64,000 nucleotides of DNA from Margaritifera margaritifera (GCA_029931535.1 JAQPZY010001471.1:930001-994000), one strand, 5' to 3'; shown: positions 48,332-59,257, numbered from the stretch's first letter. Made by a program: numbers and translations. Notes: generated by a model from the sequence alone, not told the origin.

Positions 48332-48440
48332 GATTCTGGTTTACAGAGGGGCCAGTTTAGGGTATTTCATCGTACATCCATATTAAGGATTCTGGTTTAC
48401 AGAGGGGTCAGTTTAGGGAAGTTTCATTGTACATGCATGT
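48332..48440. repeat. 56-nt tandem duplication
   Basis: 'gattctggtttacagagggg' begins at 48332 and 48388. The two copies are about 85-90% alike by eye. Confidence 0.9.
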
Positions 48441-48494
48441 TAAGGATGATTGCTTGTCAGGTGCTGGAGTATTTGACTTTTTGAAGAATTTATA

Positions 48495-48745
48495 TTTTTT
48501 CCATAGCAAAGGGTCAAAGCAATCCAAAGTCACTTAAAAATGTATTGGTTTGTGTGCATTTGATTGCACAGCGGCTATTAGTTGACTATCACTCCCCAAG
48601 TAAGGTTTGTGACATAGAAAAGTAGGGGAAAAATAGCCTGTCACTAATTGCCATAAAATAATAGCTTGAAACTGAAGAATATGATTGAGGGTGGTCGGTA
48701 GATGTACACAATGGCTTTGGAATTTTTTATTTTATCCTAGCGGAA
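48495..48745 (+). repeat. Dispersed repeat, diverged pair with 18900-19090
   Basis: See the first copy: same ordered blocks 'aaagcaatcc', 'gtcactaattgcc'. Confidence 0.5.
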
Positions 48746-48792
48746 CATGGAGGGCATTTTATCCTAGCGGAACATGGAGGGTATGGGCATCT
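48735..48792. repeat. 27-nt tandem duplication
   Basis: 'ttttatcctagcggaacatg' occurs twice with a 27-nt step. Confidence 0.9.
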
Positions 48793-48799
48793 AGACATT

Positions 48800-49430
48800 T
48801 TTGATTCACAGGGGTGTAGTGATAACTAAGATAATAGTGCAGATAATGCTGCTTTGCTGCACACTTCTTTATTTGCTTTATTGATTGTTCAGTAAGCTTT
48901 TAAAAACTTGTAGAACAGACTCGTGATGACTAAGTTGTTGGTGTATCTTTGAGAAAAATCCATAGGAAGTCATCAAACTTAAATGAACAACCACATACCC
49001 TCACACATGTCAGAACTGGGTATTGAGTCAATGACTGCACATATGCAAAGGAAATGTGTTACACTGATCACTGGTATTTTTAGACTTCTGGATAAAAAAG
49101 TTGCATTTCTCCTTAGAATACATTCTCCGATCACATTAATGTTGGGAAAATGCTCTCTTCTGCCTCCCAAATCCAGTCCTCTTGAAAAGGAAAGAAACTC
49201 TTACCGATTACTTCCCCTTACCAGTGCCAGATGGCTACCCATCATCTGGATGTTTACTGGTCTTAAGCATTTGCTAGGTACTATCAACATAGTACTACAA
49301 GGCCTTCTGAAATCCTTAAATTTCAAACCATCCATCCAGAAAGTTGGTACAGTATGCATATTAATGTATTTGCTGCATGTTGCAACTATTAGTTTTGATT
49401 TCTGATCAATATTTACATGAATTTTTTTCA
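48800..49430. other. Intronic, open frame of unknown meaning
   Basis: A + frame of 140 codons (48983-49405) is open, but I recognise no domain and see no splice-site framing that fits the zinc-finger gene. Listed as unassigned. Confidence 0.3.
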
Positions 49431-49431
49431 C

Positions 49432-49848
49432 ACTTGTGGACTTTGTTTATTCTGAACTTGTGCTCCCACACAGTATCATTGGTGCTTGTTGTTGGTTGTT
49501 TACTCACGCACATTGTATGTATTTGCTGCCGATTTAAGTAACAAGTGTGGTTATTGTTATATTTGAACACTTTTGGGTTGTTATTTTCCAATATTTTCGT
49601 TCTTGTCATTTTAGATTAAAAATGACGACATTATGTGCCAAAGTTAAAGTCTCTCTTGCACAAAGTGTTTTTCTAGTGTTGTTATTGTAATATGTGAACA
49701 CTTTTCGGTGTTTTTTCCCCGATATTTTTGTTCTTGTTTTTTCAAATCAAACAATCACAACATTATGTGCCAAATATGTGTCTCACTTTCACAAAGTGTT
49801 CATTGACTCTTAACTGCAGTGTGGTCCATGGTTTTGTGGAAGGAGCTT
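49432..49848 (-). repeat. Long inverted repeat, right copy
   Basis: Reverse complement of 34619-35046 with moderate divergence. Its outer end 'ggttttgtggaaggagctt' joins directly to the first satellite unit at 49848. Confidence 0.88.
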
Positions 49849-50306
49849 GAGATTACAGTCTACTCTCAATAATCTAATGTTTACATTGTTTGAGATTACA
49901 GTCTACTCAATAATCTAATGTTTACATCGCTTGAGATTACAGTCTACTATCGATAATCTAATGTTTACATCACTTGAGATTACAGTCTACTCTCAATAAT
50001 CTAATGTTTACATTGCCTGAGATTACAGTCTGCAATCGATAATCTAATGTTTATATCACTTGAGATTACAGTCTGCTCTCAATAATCTAATTTTTACATT
50101 GCTTGAGATTACAGTCTACTCTCAATAATCTGATTTTTACATTGCTTGAGATTATAGTCTACTCTCAATAATCTAATGTTTACATTGTTTGAGATTATGG
50201 TCTACTCTCAATAATCAGATTGTTTACATTGCTTGAGATTACAGTCTACTCTCAATAATCAGATTGTTTACATTGCTTGAGATTACAGTCTACTCAATAA
50301 TCTGAT
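49848..50306. repeat. 43-nt satellite, second array, about ten units
   Basis: Same unit as 24988-27360. Its variant order matches the last ~11 units of the first array, so it arrived with the segmental duplication rather than by independent amplification. Confidence 0.95.
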
Positions 50307-50668
50307 GAAGACCATCACATTTAAATACATTATGTTATCTTGGATAAACCGATAAATATAACCTAAGGACTTCGAACTTTACTATCGTGTTTATATTCTT
50401 GTGTTTATATGCCTGCAAGCTCATTAGAGAGACCATTATTTATGCTAAATTAATGATAGTGTAAGACTGATACATTTATTTGAATACAAAATGCTCAAAA
50501 TATAGGCATTATCTGTTCATTTATCCCAAATTTTTAGCTACTGCCTCATCATTCAGACAGTGTAATGCCAGGTGAGTTGTTTTCACTTTGACTTTTGATC
50601 ACAGAAATCTATACTGGACTTGTACCCAGTCAGAGGTTAAGGAGCTTTGCCATTGGTTTTAAATAATG

Positions 50669-50862
50669 GTTGGTTGGTTGGTTGGTTAGTTTCTGTTGAC
50701 ACTTTTAACACATTATTGGCTCTATCATGATGAGGAATTGAAGCTAAGTGAGTTTCCCTAATGACACCTAGGCAACTGACCCATGCTGGCCTGCATTGGT
50801 ATCGACTCTGTGACTCACGGATTATGAGTCAGACACTCTACCAATTGAGCTACCGCAGCTCC
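50669..50862 (-). mobile_element. tRNA-derived SINE, duplicated copy
   Basis: Copy of the SINE at 27720-27916 carried by the segmental duplication; same heads, boxes and (AACC)n tail. Confidence 0.75.
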
Positions 50863-51989
50863 TAGTTTGAAATAAGAACACAACTGATTCACAGTATTGT
50901 ACTATATGGTGAAACAAAAGTCAGATTAAGTCAAATTGACTTTATATTGCCATCACTGAATTCATGTGAACAGCTCATTTTACAATGAACACTGCTAGGT
51001 TCCACATCATTGTTTCTAATTGTTTTGAAACAGATATATGGACTGTTTGATCCTTCCCACATGTATGTTCACTCAACTTGATGCGCAGATTTGTGTGTAG
51101 TTAGGTTACAAATGCTGTGTAATATTATGACTTTAGCTGAACTACTTTCACCAGGTGTAAGTTACACTCAACTCCACAGGCAGATTTGAGTGTAGTTTAG
51201 TGACATGTTGTTGGCTGTACTACTCTTACTAGGTGAAAGTTACACTCAACTCCACAGGCATGAGTGAAGTTTGCCAGGCTAATTTATGGATTGCCATGTA
51301 TTTTCAACCAGATCCGTAAAGGACTCCCAGCAGGTGGTAACTCCATGGGTCATAAATCAAAGTATGATACCCTACAGGACAGTGTAGCTCAGGCCTGACT
51401 GTGCCTGTAACATTTGGATGTTACACAGTGTAGTGGGGTGTAAATCAGTGGCATCTGCATAGGTAGGAGTGATAAATGCTCATTACACCATTCTGTTATC
51501 TGGTTAAGAGGCTCATTAAGTCTCATTGTTGGATGTCTACAGCTGCTAGATAGCACATATCAGAAGTCATAAGATTCTTTTGTTGCCTGCATCTTGGAAT
51601 TTCCTCATATTGCACTCTGTTGAAAATGTTTATGGTAACTACAAGATTTTTACTTGTTCTTCTGATATCTACCAGGATGCCTTTCTGCAGCTATCATACA
51701 AATCTAAATTACAATTACAACAGTCTTATATTGGATGCAGTCAGAATGCATGCAGCACAGCTTGATTCTTATGCATCTTTTTTGTTGTGGTATCATCAAA
51801 TGACTGCCAATGTTGGATATGTCAAAAAGAACCTCCTTGAGGAAAAATACCTTCAAGCTGTTGGATGCTTTATATATTTCTTCATGCTCCATAACTTGAT
51901 GATGATAATGTTTGCATTATAGTTGTTTCTTCTAATTTAATCTGAGTCACTTATGTTTTATTGTCAGCCTGTGATGCCGTAAGTTTACC

Positions 51990-53030
51990 TATATTATGAA
52001 GACTTCAAGTCAGAGGTTGCTTACACTATGGCTCTACTCGACAAGAATACAATTTTGCATTGTTCAACCAGAAAGCTATCAGATATGTTAAACATGATTT
52101 TTCACCATGGCAAAGCACTTTACCAGCATTTTGGTGAATTTTTTTTAATTTCTTAATGTGTCTTCATCGATTGACAAAATATAATTTCTCTTCCTAAAGA
52201 AATGCTCATTTAGTTAAGATTCTCCAGTGAACAGACCTGATTTTCACCATCAGAACTTAAGTCTAGACTTAAATTGAAGTTTTGAATCTAGCGATCTGAT
52301 TGGCTGAAATTTTAGTCTGACTTAAAATTGACCAATTGGATGTTTTAAGTCTTGACTTAATTTATGTCTTGTGCTAGTGAAATTAAGGCCAGCAGTTTTA
52401 ATAACCAGGATATTCACAGCTGTCAGATTTTTTAGTCTGCAAACTTTGCATCTGGGCCGTCAAAACCTGTCAAAAATGGTTTTCCATGATGGCATTGAAC
52501 TTCCCATTTGGTCACTAGCTTTTGATCCAGTTACTTCCAATTAGACACCTGTGTAATACAGGTTATTACCAACTATTATAAAGTTGTCATGTAATGTTTT
52601 TTCTTATTGAATGCAGCCTTATTTCAAAAGCCCATAAACAAATTTAGATGCGTTGGTCATAGAGTTCTATTAATAAAGCTTGTATTACCATTTGCAGATG
52701 GCTGTATACATCTTTATCCTTTATATGTCAAAACAATTTCAGACAGTTTCAACATTAACATCGTTTGTAAACTTTAAAAAGTTACAATTATTGTAAAAAG
52801 AGTTTACTACTGACCTTTTACATCTAATTGCTGTATTTTTTATTAATTAATAGCATGAATCTCCAAGACATAATTTCACATTTGTACTTTATAACATTGC
52901 TATGATAACTTGTTACATGCTTTGATATAATTACTTAGAATATAACTTTATTATAACTATAGATCCTGTTAAATAAAAGTAATGTTTATTTATTACATTA
53001 AGTTACTTCATGTAGTTCTTAAGAATCAGA
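51990..53030. other. Intronic, nothing recognised
   Basis: A short region 52245-52370 repeats 'agacttaa' and its complement several times ('acttaagtctagacttaaat'), giving local hairpin potential. No gene pattern. Confidence 0.45.
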
Positions 53031-53520
53031 GGGAGCCATGGTAGCACATTTGGTGGAGTATCAGATTTGTAATCCAAAGGTCATGGGTTTGATACTTGCC
53101 TGTAGACCATGAATATTTACGATTTTATTTTATGCTAGTCTGAATTTGTGGCATTTCCAAGCAAATCATTTTGATACTTCACTGCATGTAAATAACACTC
53201 AACATGCGCTCCAACTCAGATTAGGGTCAACAATAGGCCCAGACCAGCCTCGGTTGGCTGCCTTCGTATGTCCTAACAGTGATCGGGAAAGGCGTGCACC
53301 CTGCACCATAGTCACATTTGCGAAAACAATGTCACACTGAATTTTCAAAAAATGTGCCCATTTGCATTTGTATTATATACTTTAAATTTTTTTTCAGCAT
53401 TGATGGTCGGTCAGAACACGTATTTTCCCAGTTACTATAAATATACCATGCTGTACATAGCTATATGTATCATTGTTTTGATCGTAGTTGAGGCCATTCT
53501 TTGTCCTACACTTTTACTTT

Positions 53521-53540
53521 TGCGTATCACGTGATACGCA
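53521..53540. promoter_or_regulatory. Perfect 20-nt palindrome with CACGTG core
   Basis: 'tgcgtatcacgtgatacgca' equals its own reverse complement. It lies 68 nt upstream of the transposase ATG at 53608 and holds an E-box core. It may be a promoter or transposase-binding site of the hAT element; no functional evidence exists in the sequence. Confidence 0.4.
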
Positions 53541-53607
53541 TAACACATTTGCATGATGTTATCATCAATGTTTGCTATACAGTAGGTGAGTCTGACGGTT
53601 CACAAGC

Positions 53608-55236
53608 ATGCCTCCAAAAAAACGACTTAAGGCTGATGCGAATAAAAAAACACTTGCCAATTTTTTAACAAGTAGGGTATCCGAGGATACCAAAACATGC
53701 AGTAATGAAACTGAAAGTAAGACGGAACAATCTAAAGGTAAATTTCAGCCCAAATGGCTTAAGATATGGCCGTGGTTGATGGAAAAGGATGGCAAAATGT
53801 TTTGCAAGATATGTATAGAGAAAGGAAAGACCAATGCATTCACCACGGGTTGCTCCGTCATGAAGACGAGCTCTTTATGCCGACATGAAATAATTGATGA
53901 CCATAAGAGTACTTTGTTGTCAGACATGTTAAAAGTTGATTTTGAACAGGCTATGAAAACTTTGTACAATGAAGAAGATGACTCTGTGATAAAGGCAATA
54001 AGGGTGGTCATGTGGTTAGCTGGAGAAAATCTGCCGCTCTCTAAGTATGAAAGTCTGATGGGCTTATTGAAAACACTTGGGGGTAAATATTGCAATTCTG
54101 AACATCTCTGAACATGTAAATTATGATAGCTATTACACAGCTAATGAACTTCTTGTGGCAATTAGTTCTGTGTTTTTGCGAAATATTGAATACAATGATG
54201 GAACAGGTGTAAGTCTCAGTAGTGTTATCATTCAGGAATTAGAAAATAGGAACATTCCTATAAATAAATTAATGGGCTTTGGCTCAGATGGAGCATCTGT
54301 TATGACAGGAAATGACAAAGGTGTGAAAGGTTTGTTGTTGAAGAAGCAACCTGATCTTATCCATGTCCACTGTATGGCTCATCGCTTGGCTCTGTGTACC
54401 AGCCAGGCCACTGACAAGGTTCAACAAATCAGAGATTATCAACATTGGTTTACAACATTGTTCTATTACTTTGATAGTTTCGAAGTTGTGCGTCACCTAT
54501 CATTCCAGAGAATTGGATGTAGCAAAAGATAAAGTATCCATTGATAGCTGTATTGTTGACCTAGAGACATACAGGGATGGCAGCTAGCAGTTTCAAATGC
54601 ACATTGAGCAATTTGAGGAGCATGTAACTCTGAATCAGGAGGGGAAGTACGAGTTTCGGAACCATGTACTAAGAAACAAGGGCAGCAACCTGACTCTTAT
54701 TAAAAGTCGCTTCCTCAGTCAGCTGCTATCCAACATAAGGCAAAGGTTTCCACAGAAGACTCTTATGGATGCCTTCTTCATGCATGAGAAGTATCGCCTG
54801 CGAGCCTGACCCCACTGCATATGGTAATGAAAAAACAGATTAACTTTTGGACCACTATGGAGTTGAAAAGTGTCACATGGGATCAGTGTCCCCTCCTTAT
54901 CTTCTGAAAGAAGCTGTAAGAAAGGAATGGAGAGAGGCCAAGTGGATTGTAAGGTCACTGAAGTACCCTGTTGACAAGTTTGTCAGCTTGTGGCAGCTTC
55001 TGACTGAGCACCATAAGGATGAAATCCCGAACATCAAGCTGGCACATATTGCTCTAATGCTGCCACTACACACAGCTGACTGTGAACAAACATTTAGCCA
55101 GCAAAATCAAATTATTACTAAATCGATATCAACGCTCAGTGCTGACCACCTTGATCAGCTCATCAGAGTCAGGTTAGCCATTTGTAATGGTCTAAACATT
55201 AACATAAACAAGGTTCTTTCTGTTTGGAAGAATTAG
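53608..55236 (+). pseudogene. hAT transposase (ZNF862-like), broken
   Basis: Four pieces in three frames: 53608-54111, 54077-54532, 54597-54809 and 54847-55236. The first has a Lys-rich start and a TTF-type zinc finger ('KFQPKWLKIWPWLMEKDGKM' then 'FCKIC', a Cys near 'TTGCS' and paired His in 'CRHEIIDDHK'). The second carries 'GFGSDGASVMTG' and 'HVHCMAHRLALC', the central part of the hAT catalytic fold. The segment that should hold the first catalytic Asp appears deleted around 54100-54180. The last has the C-terminal dimerisation domain ('LPLHTADCEQTFSQQNQI'). Several frameshifts make it inactive. It sits inside an intron of the zinc-finger gene. Confidence 0.85.
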
Positions 55237-56340
55237 AGGAAAAGAAAGATCTATACTACAAAGAACATCAGATCAGTAAAAGAGTGTGAAACTGTTCAAA
55301 CGGTGTAAAATTATTAATGTAAAAGTTGTGTAAATATCAACGTTTCAGTTCAGTTGAAGTTTGATGTTTAAGTATTGTAATAGCCTGCTGCCTTGTTGTT
55401 TTTATTCCGCTCTGAGTATGATATAATACTGTAAAACATAAATTTTAATTGGGCAGCATCCTGACAGATCCATGTTTATATGTTCTTTTCTTTTTCTCAC
55501 CTACAGGCTACTACTACTAGTCATATAAGAGTAGACATTTATTTTGTATAAGGATGCTTGTATCATCAGTTATTTCATGGAACTTGCAAGCTAATATTTT
55601 GCATTTTGTATTCAGTAAAGTTAATTTACTTAACTGTTAAGTGTTTTGGTTTTATAAATTTCACTTAAAATACAACATTGACACCCTTCGTTTACTTATA
55701 AGCAAAATAATATATAATTACATAGAAAACAGTACTTAATAGAAAAATGTCCCATTGATTTTAAAAATGTCCCATTAAATTTTGCAAAGTAGGGGACATT
55801 GTCCTATTTGTCAAAAATCCATCTCGATCACTGACAGTCCTTGGGAAAGGCACTTAATTTCCATTTCCTCAGCATGCTATAGTCAATTATGTGCTCAAAG
55901 AGTTAATTAAAAACAACCAACACCCCTAAAGAATCAGAACTATAATGTATTGCATATTGTCATATTGCAATATTTAACTTCAGTGTTAGTTTTACAAGTT
56001 CTAACAACTTGTTTTATCTCAGCATTTGAGATTTTAATATATGCTGGTCTGTTAGGTGAAAGAAATTGTGGAAACAAGAATAAAAAAAACCCCAACTTAA
56101 TATAGATTGGTATCCAGTAACCATGGAATATACTTGCTCCAGGGTTCAAACTCTGGACTGCAGAGGTACATAGCACTGCACAATCCAGGCCCAAGAGAAA
56201 TTGTCTGTCAATTGGGAAGGAGTGGGAGCAGAACCATACCTTGTTTATTATGAAATGATCTTTGGGGGAGAACTTGTTGGGCTGCGGAAGGTCACAGACT
56301 CATGGAACTGAAATTGTCCAGAGAAGAATTTATTGATTGA

Positions 56341-56530
56341 TTTATTGATAGATTGATTGGTTAGTGCTTAATAGCATATCAGCATGTAAAATACTAATTA
56401 GTGCTGAGGCAATGGGGATAATGCATCTTGCCAAGAGACACCCTATGGCAGCTGCACCACACTGGTCTGAGCTGGATTTGAATCCAAAACCCACTGATTG
56501 AGACTCCAGCATGCTAACCACAGATCCTCC
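56341..56530 (-). mobile_element. tRNA-derived SINE with (AATC)n tail
   Basis: Read on minus: 'ggaggatctgtggttagcat' head, B-box-like 'ggattcaaatcc', then a tail with 'gcattatccccattgcctca' and a terminal (aatc)n run, seen on + as 'attgattgatttattgat'. The tail part resembles those of the other SINEs here, while the head differs. Confidence 0.65.
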
Positions 56531-56539
56531 ATGACTTCA

Positions 56540-57078
56540 TAGAAGAAAACATGGTCATTTCAAAATAGAAATACAGTCTAGTTTTATTTATCCCACCTGC
56601 ATTATCTATCACTGATAAGACAACATGCTGAAATAGTTCTTATTTATCTGATATTTTGGTTATTGTGATCTTTTTCATGAGCATGAGTGTCTTATTAATG
56701 AGATTAGACTCTGTAATTAGGGCAGTGTAGATGTTGACATCAATTATTTTTTTGTACAGTCACGTCTTGAACTTTATTTACTACACATTTGTAAGTTTCT
56801 TGGTAGAAAGACAAACCAGCACACATAATTCTCATATAAAGAGCCAAAACAGACAGACAGTTTAAGATTAAGGTAATTTTGTTTTTGTTTTCTGTGCATT
56901 CTTTGTTCTACTTTTGTCTTTTGCTAAGAAACTTCCATCAGTGTGTTGACTAGACTTAAGAAGTAGAGGTGTTCCTGGGACATCATTACATCTGTGAAAA
57001 TGTAGTATGTATGTTAGAGGAGGATTTGTGGTTTGGAAGCTTAACACTAAGTAATTTATTTGCATTTGTTCATTTCAG
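56540..57078. other. Intron upstream of the third zinc-finger exon type
   Basis: No gene. Ends with the acceptor tract 'tgcatttgttcatttcag' at 57061-57078. Confidence 0.6.
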
Positions 57079-57816
57079 AAACTGGTGTTAATGTTTCCAT
57101 TGGTAATGTTGCAAAACATGTTTCCAGTGCTGATGAGATTGAAAGACTTTCCAGCACACCTGCATATGAAACGGGACAAAAAGATAGTAATGAGGGATCA
57201 AACAAAAATGCCTCGCATGGTAATGAGACCACCGGAAATGCCAACATCTTACACCCTGACCAGAGTAAGAATGTTACTGTTTGTCCACCAACAGAAGCAC
57301 AGAATATTTCTGTCTCAAATGCAGAGAATAAGAAAGAGATTTCAAATAGCAGTTTCTTTATACAGATGGAGGAGAAATCAGAAGCTGCACAGCTTCCAGA
57401 TGAAGGTTGGCATGTGGGTGGAATGAGATGTCATGTCCCAGCATGCGGGTCTCAGAACTTTGACACCCTTAATTCTTACCAAGCCCACTGGAAAAAGGTC
57501 CATAGTGACACCATAAAGAAATTCAAATGTCCATTGTGCAGCTTTAAACAGAGTGAGAAACTGCAGTTGCAGCGACATTTGAGATTGAAACACAAGGTTG
57601 ACAAGACAGGTGTACAAGGGATTTTATCCATTATGAAGGCAGAAGTCTTACCAAATCTCCAGTACATTGATCCAGGGAATGTACAGCATCCCAAAGGAAA
57701 GCAGCATGACATATCAGGATCAGAGGGAAAGACAAAAAGGCCAAGATTGTCTGCAGCTCAAGAATCAGAGATGAAACAGACCACTGGTGGACAAAAACAT
57801 AGCACAGAACAGACAG
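57079..57816 (+). CDS. Zinc-finger gene, two-finger exon
   Basis: 738 nt (246 codons), acceptor ttcatttcag|aaa and donor agacag|gtgac, phase 1 at both ends. Residues 1-105 are polar, rich in Ser/Asn/Glu. Finger 1 is C118-x4-C123-x13-H137-x4-H142 ('RCHVPACG' ... 'AHWKKVH'). Finger 2 is C151-x2-C154-x12-H167-x4-H172 ('KCPLCSFK' ... 'RHLRLKH'). A helix 'GVQGILSIMKAEVLPN' and a basic 'KTKRPRL' follow. Spacing and linker match the exons at 21542 and 58380, which marks them as internal duplicates. Likely nuclear. The symmetric phase fits splicing to the exon at 58380 (the joined codon is Asp). Confidence 0.85.
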
Positions 57817-58379
57817 GTGACTATATAAGCTACTTCATATGAAAGGGTTCACTTGCATGTTGTTTTATGTAGTGACTGTATGTTAGAATGTTTGTTCTCA
57901 CCTTAGACAATCATTGTAAAGCAAGGCATGGGGATCACAATTAAGTATCATGGCCTCTAGCATTACTTGTTCATTTTTTTGTTTTACTGGTGGTATTGCA
58001 AATTTGCATCACTTAAACATTGTCAGACAGCATAGGATCACCAGGTGACATCCAATATTGGAAATGATCTGTAGGTCAAGGTACAATGTTACACCAGGTA
58101 ACATTTGTAGCTGGCAAAATAACACAACATTGACTGGGATATTTTATTAGTCTTTGTGACATGGAATGCTCAGAAAATATTTTCTTTATGTGTATAGTTA
58201 GTTATGTATGGTTATGTAACAATTTGTTTTCATGACCTGCCACGAATGTGGAAGAGGTATATAGTGTTATAATTATCTTTTTTTTTTTTTTTTTGCCGTA
58301 AAGATTTGCATTTCGGTAACTGTGACTGGGCATTTATGTTCCATGAACACATTTCTTTGTCTTTATTTATCTTTTACAG
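57817..58379. other. Intron between the two-finger exons
   Basis: 563 nt with a T-run near 58280 and the acceptor tract 'ctttatttatcttttacag' at 58361-58379. Nothing else recognised. Confidence 0.75.
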
Positions 58380-59228
58380 ACTCTGGTGACCCAGCTGTTG
58401 GTGGCAAGTCAAGATCAACTCAAGGTATTCAAAGTGATAACAGACAGTATACAGATGATTTCAGTTCTCAGGATAAAAATATATTGCAAGTTGGATTGAA
58501 AGTAGACACAATAGCTAAACTATCAAATGAAGTTGATGTTTCTAATGACACAATAGTACAAGATGTTGCTCAGTTAGAAAGAGAGGAGACTGAGACAAAG
58601 GTATGTGTTACTAAAGTACAGGAAAATGCTGTGGAGATCAAGAGAAAATTTGCTGATTTTGACAAAGGTGCTGTACAGAGAAAAAAAGCAGTTGACACGC
58701 AAGTATCCGATTGTGTTGATGAAGATGGCGATGATGACGAGAGTGACTATCATATATCTGATCCAGACCTTACTGTGACTGATGATTCTGAACTGGACGA
58801 GGTGAGAGAAGCTGAAGATCTTGACACTGTTGTCAGACCAATATTTTTGGATGGCCAGATGCTTTGCCCAGGTTCAGGATGTTTGGACCAGGTCTACAAC
58901 TCTCTGAAAGCATTTTACGAACATTGGCAAACCAAGCATCAGGTGTCAGTTCAGAGATTTGAATGTCCATCTTGCAGTTTTAAAGACATAAGAAAAATGG
59001 AGATTCGTCGCCACCTAAAGCAAGATCATAATGTGAGACACAGAAGTGTTCTAGAAGAACTATTGTCACTAGTCAAATTGGAGTCTAAACCCAAAACAGG
59101 AGAGGAGTCAAAACCAGAGACATCTGGTAAGAGAAAAAGTACCAGGAAGGAGAAGGCAAAGAACAAAAAGCAGAAACTGTCCGTTGAGAGTGACTCTCAT
59201 GAAAAAGAAGATGCAAAAAGTCGAAAAG
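58380..59228 (+). CDS. Zinc-finger gene, two-finger exon with acidic domain
   Basis: 849 nt (283 codons), acceptor ttttacag|actc and donor gaaaag|gtgagg, phase 1 both ends. Residues 45-105 are helical and charged; 111-147 form a strongly acidic region ('DEDGDDDESDYHISDPDL'). Finger 1 is C163-x4-C168-x13-H182-x4-H187 ('LCPGSGCL' ... 'EHWQTKH'). Finger 2 is C196-x2-C199-x12-H212-x4-H217. Then 'VLEELLSLVKLESKP' and a lysine-rich NLS-like tail (251-266). If the donor is skipped the frame runs to TGA at 59351-59353 through a short tandem repeat, which looks non-coding. Further exons downstream are expected. Confidence 0.85.
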
Positions 59229-59257
59229 GTGAGGACAGTATTTGTCTAGCCTGCATT

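Larger units (their letters stand above)
49848..51988 (+). repeat. Segmental duplication, copy B
   Basis: Direct copy of 26905-29038. It starts exactly at the end of the inverted repeat and ends after 'gtgatgccgtaagtttacct'. The sequence beyond is different from copy A. Confidence 0.92.
53277..55833 (+). mobile_element. hAT transposon, nested in a SINE
   Basis: The left end reads 'cagtgatcgggaaaggcgtg'; the right end read on minus is 'cagtgatcgagatggatttt'. The first twelve bases agree at eleven positions, and further in both carry 'acaatgtc' followed by a loosely similar A/T and G-rich stretch, so terminal inverted repeats of roughly 90 nt are likely though diverged. Both flanks contain 'gtcct', which may be the remains of an 8-nt target duplication. 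It encloses the broken transposase at 53608-55236. Confidence 0.6.
53031..55915 (+). mobile_element. tRNA-derived SINE split by a hAT insertion
   Basis: 53031-53276 has a tRNA-like head ('ggtagcacatttggtggagt', B-box-like 'gggtttgatacttgc') of the same family as the SINE at 27720. The SINE tail resumes at about 55834 with 'ccttgggaaaggcacttaat' and 'ttccatttcctcagcatgc', ending near 'aaaaacaaccaac'. This tail aligns with the tail at 27720-27916 read on minus ('cttccatttcctcatcatga'). The two halves are separated by 53277-55833, which fixes the insertion point of the hAT element. Confidence 0.65.

Noticed and set aside
48983..49405. 140-codon open frame
   Set aside because: No recognisable domain, start context or fitting splice phases; left as unassigned.
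53146..53340. 64-codon + frame over the SINE/hAT junction
   Set aside because: It crosses the proposed insertion boundary and has no protein-like content.
58322..58379. ATG at 58322 as the start of a separate gene
   Set aside because: A strong splice acceptor at 58378-58379 in the matching phase fits an internal exon better; the upstream codons read like a pyrimidine-rich intron end.
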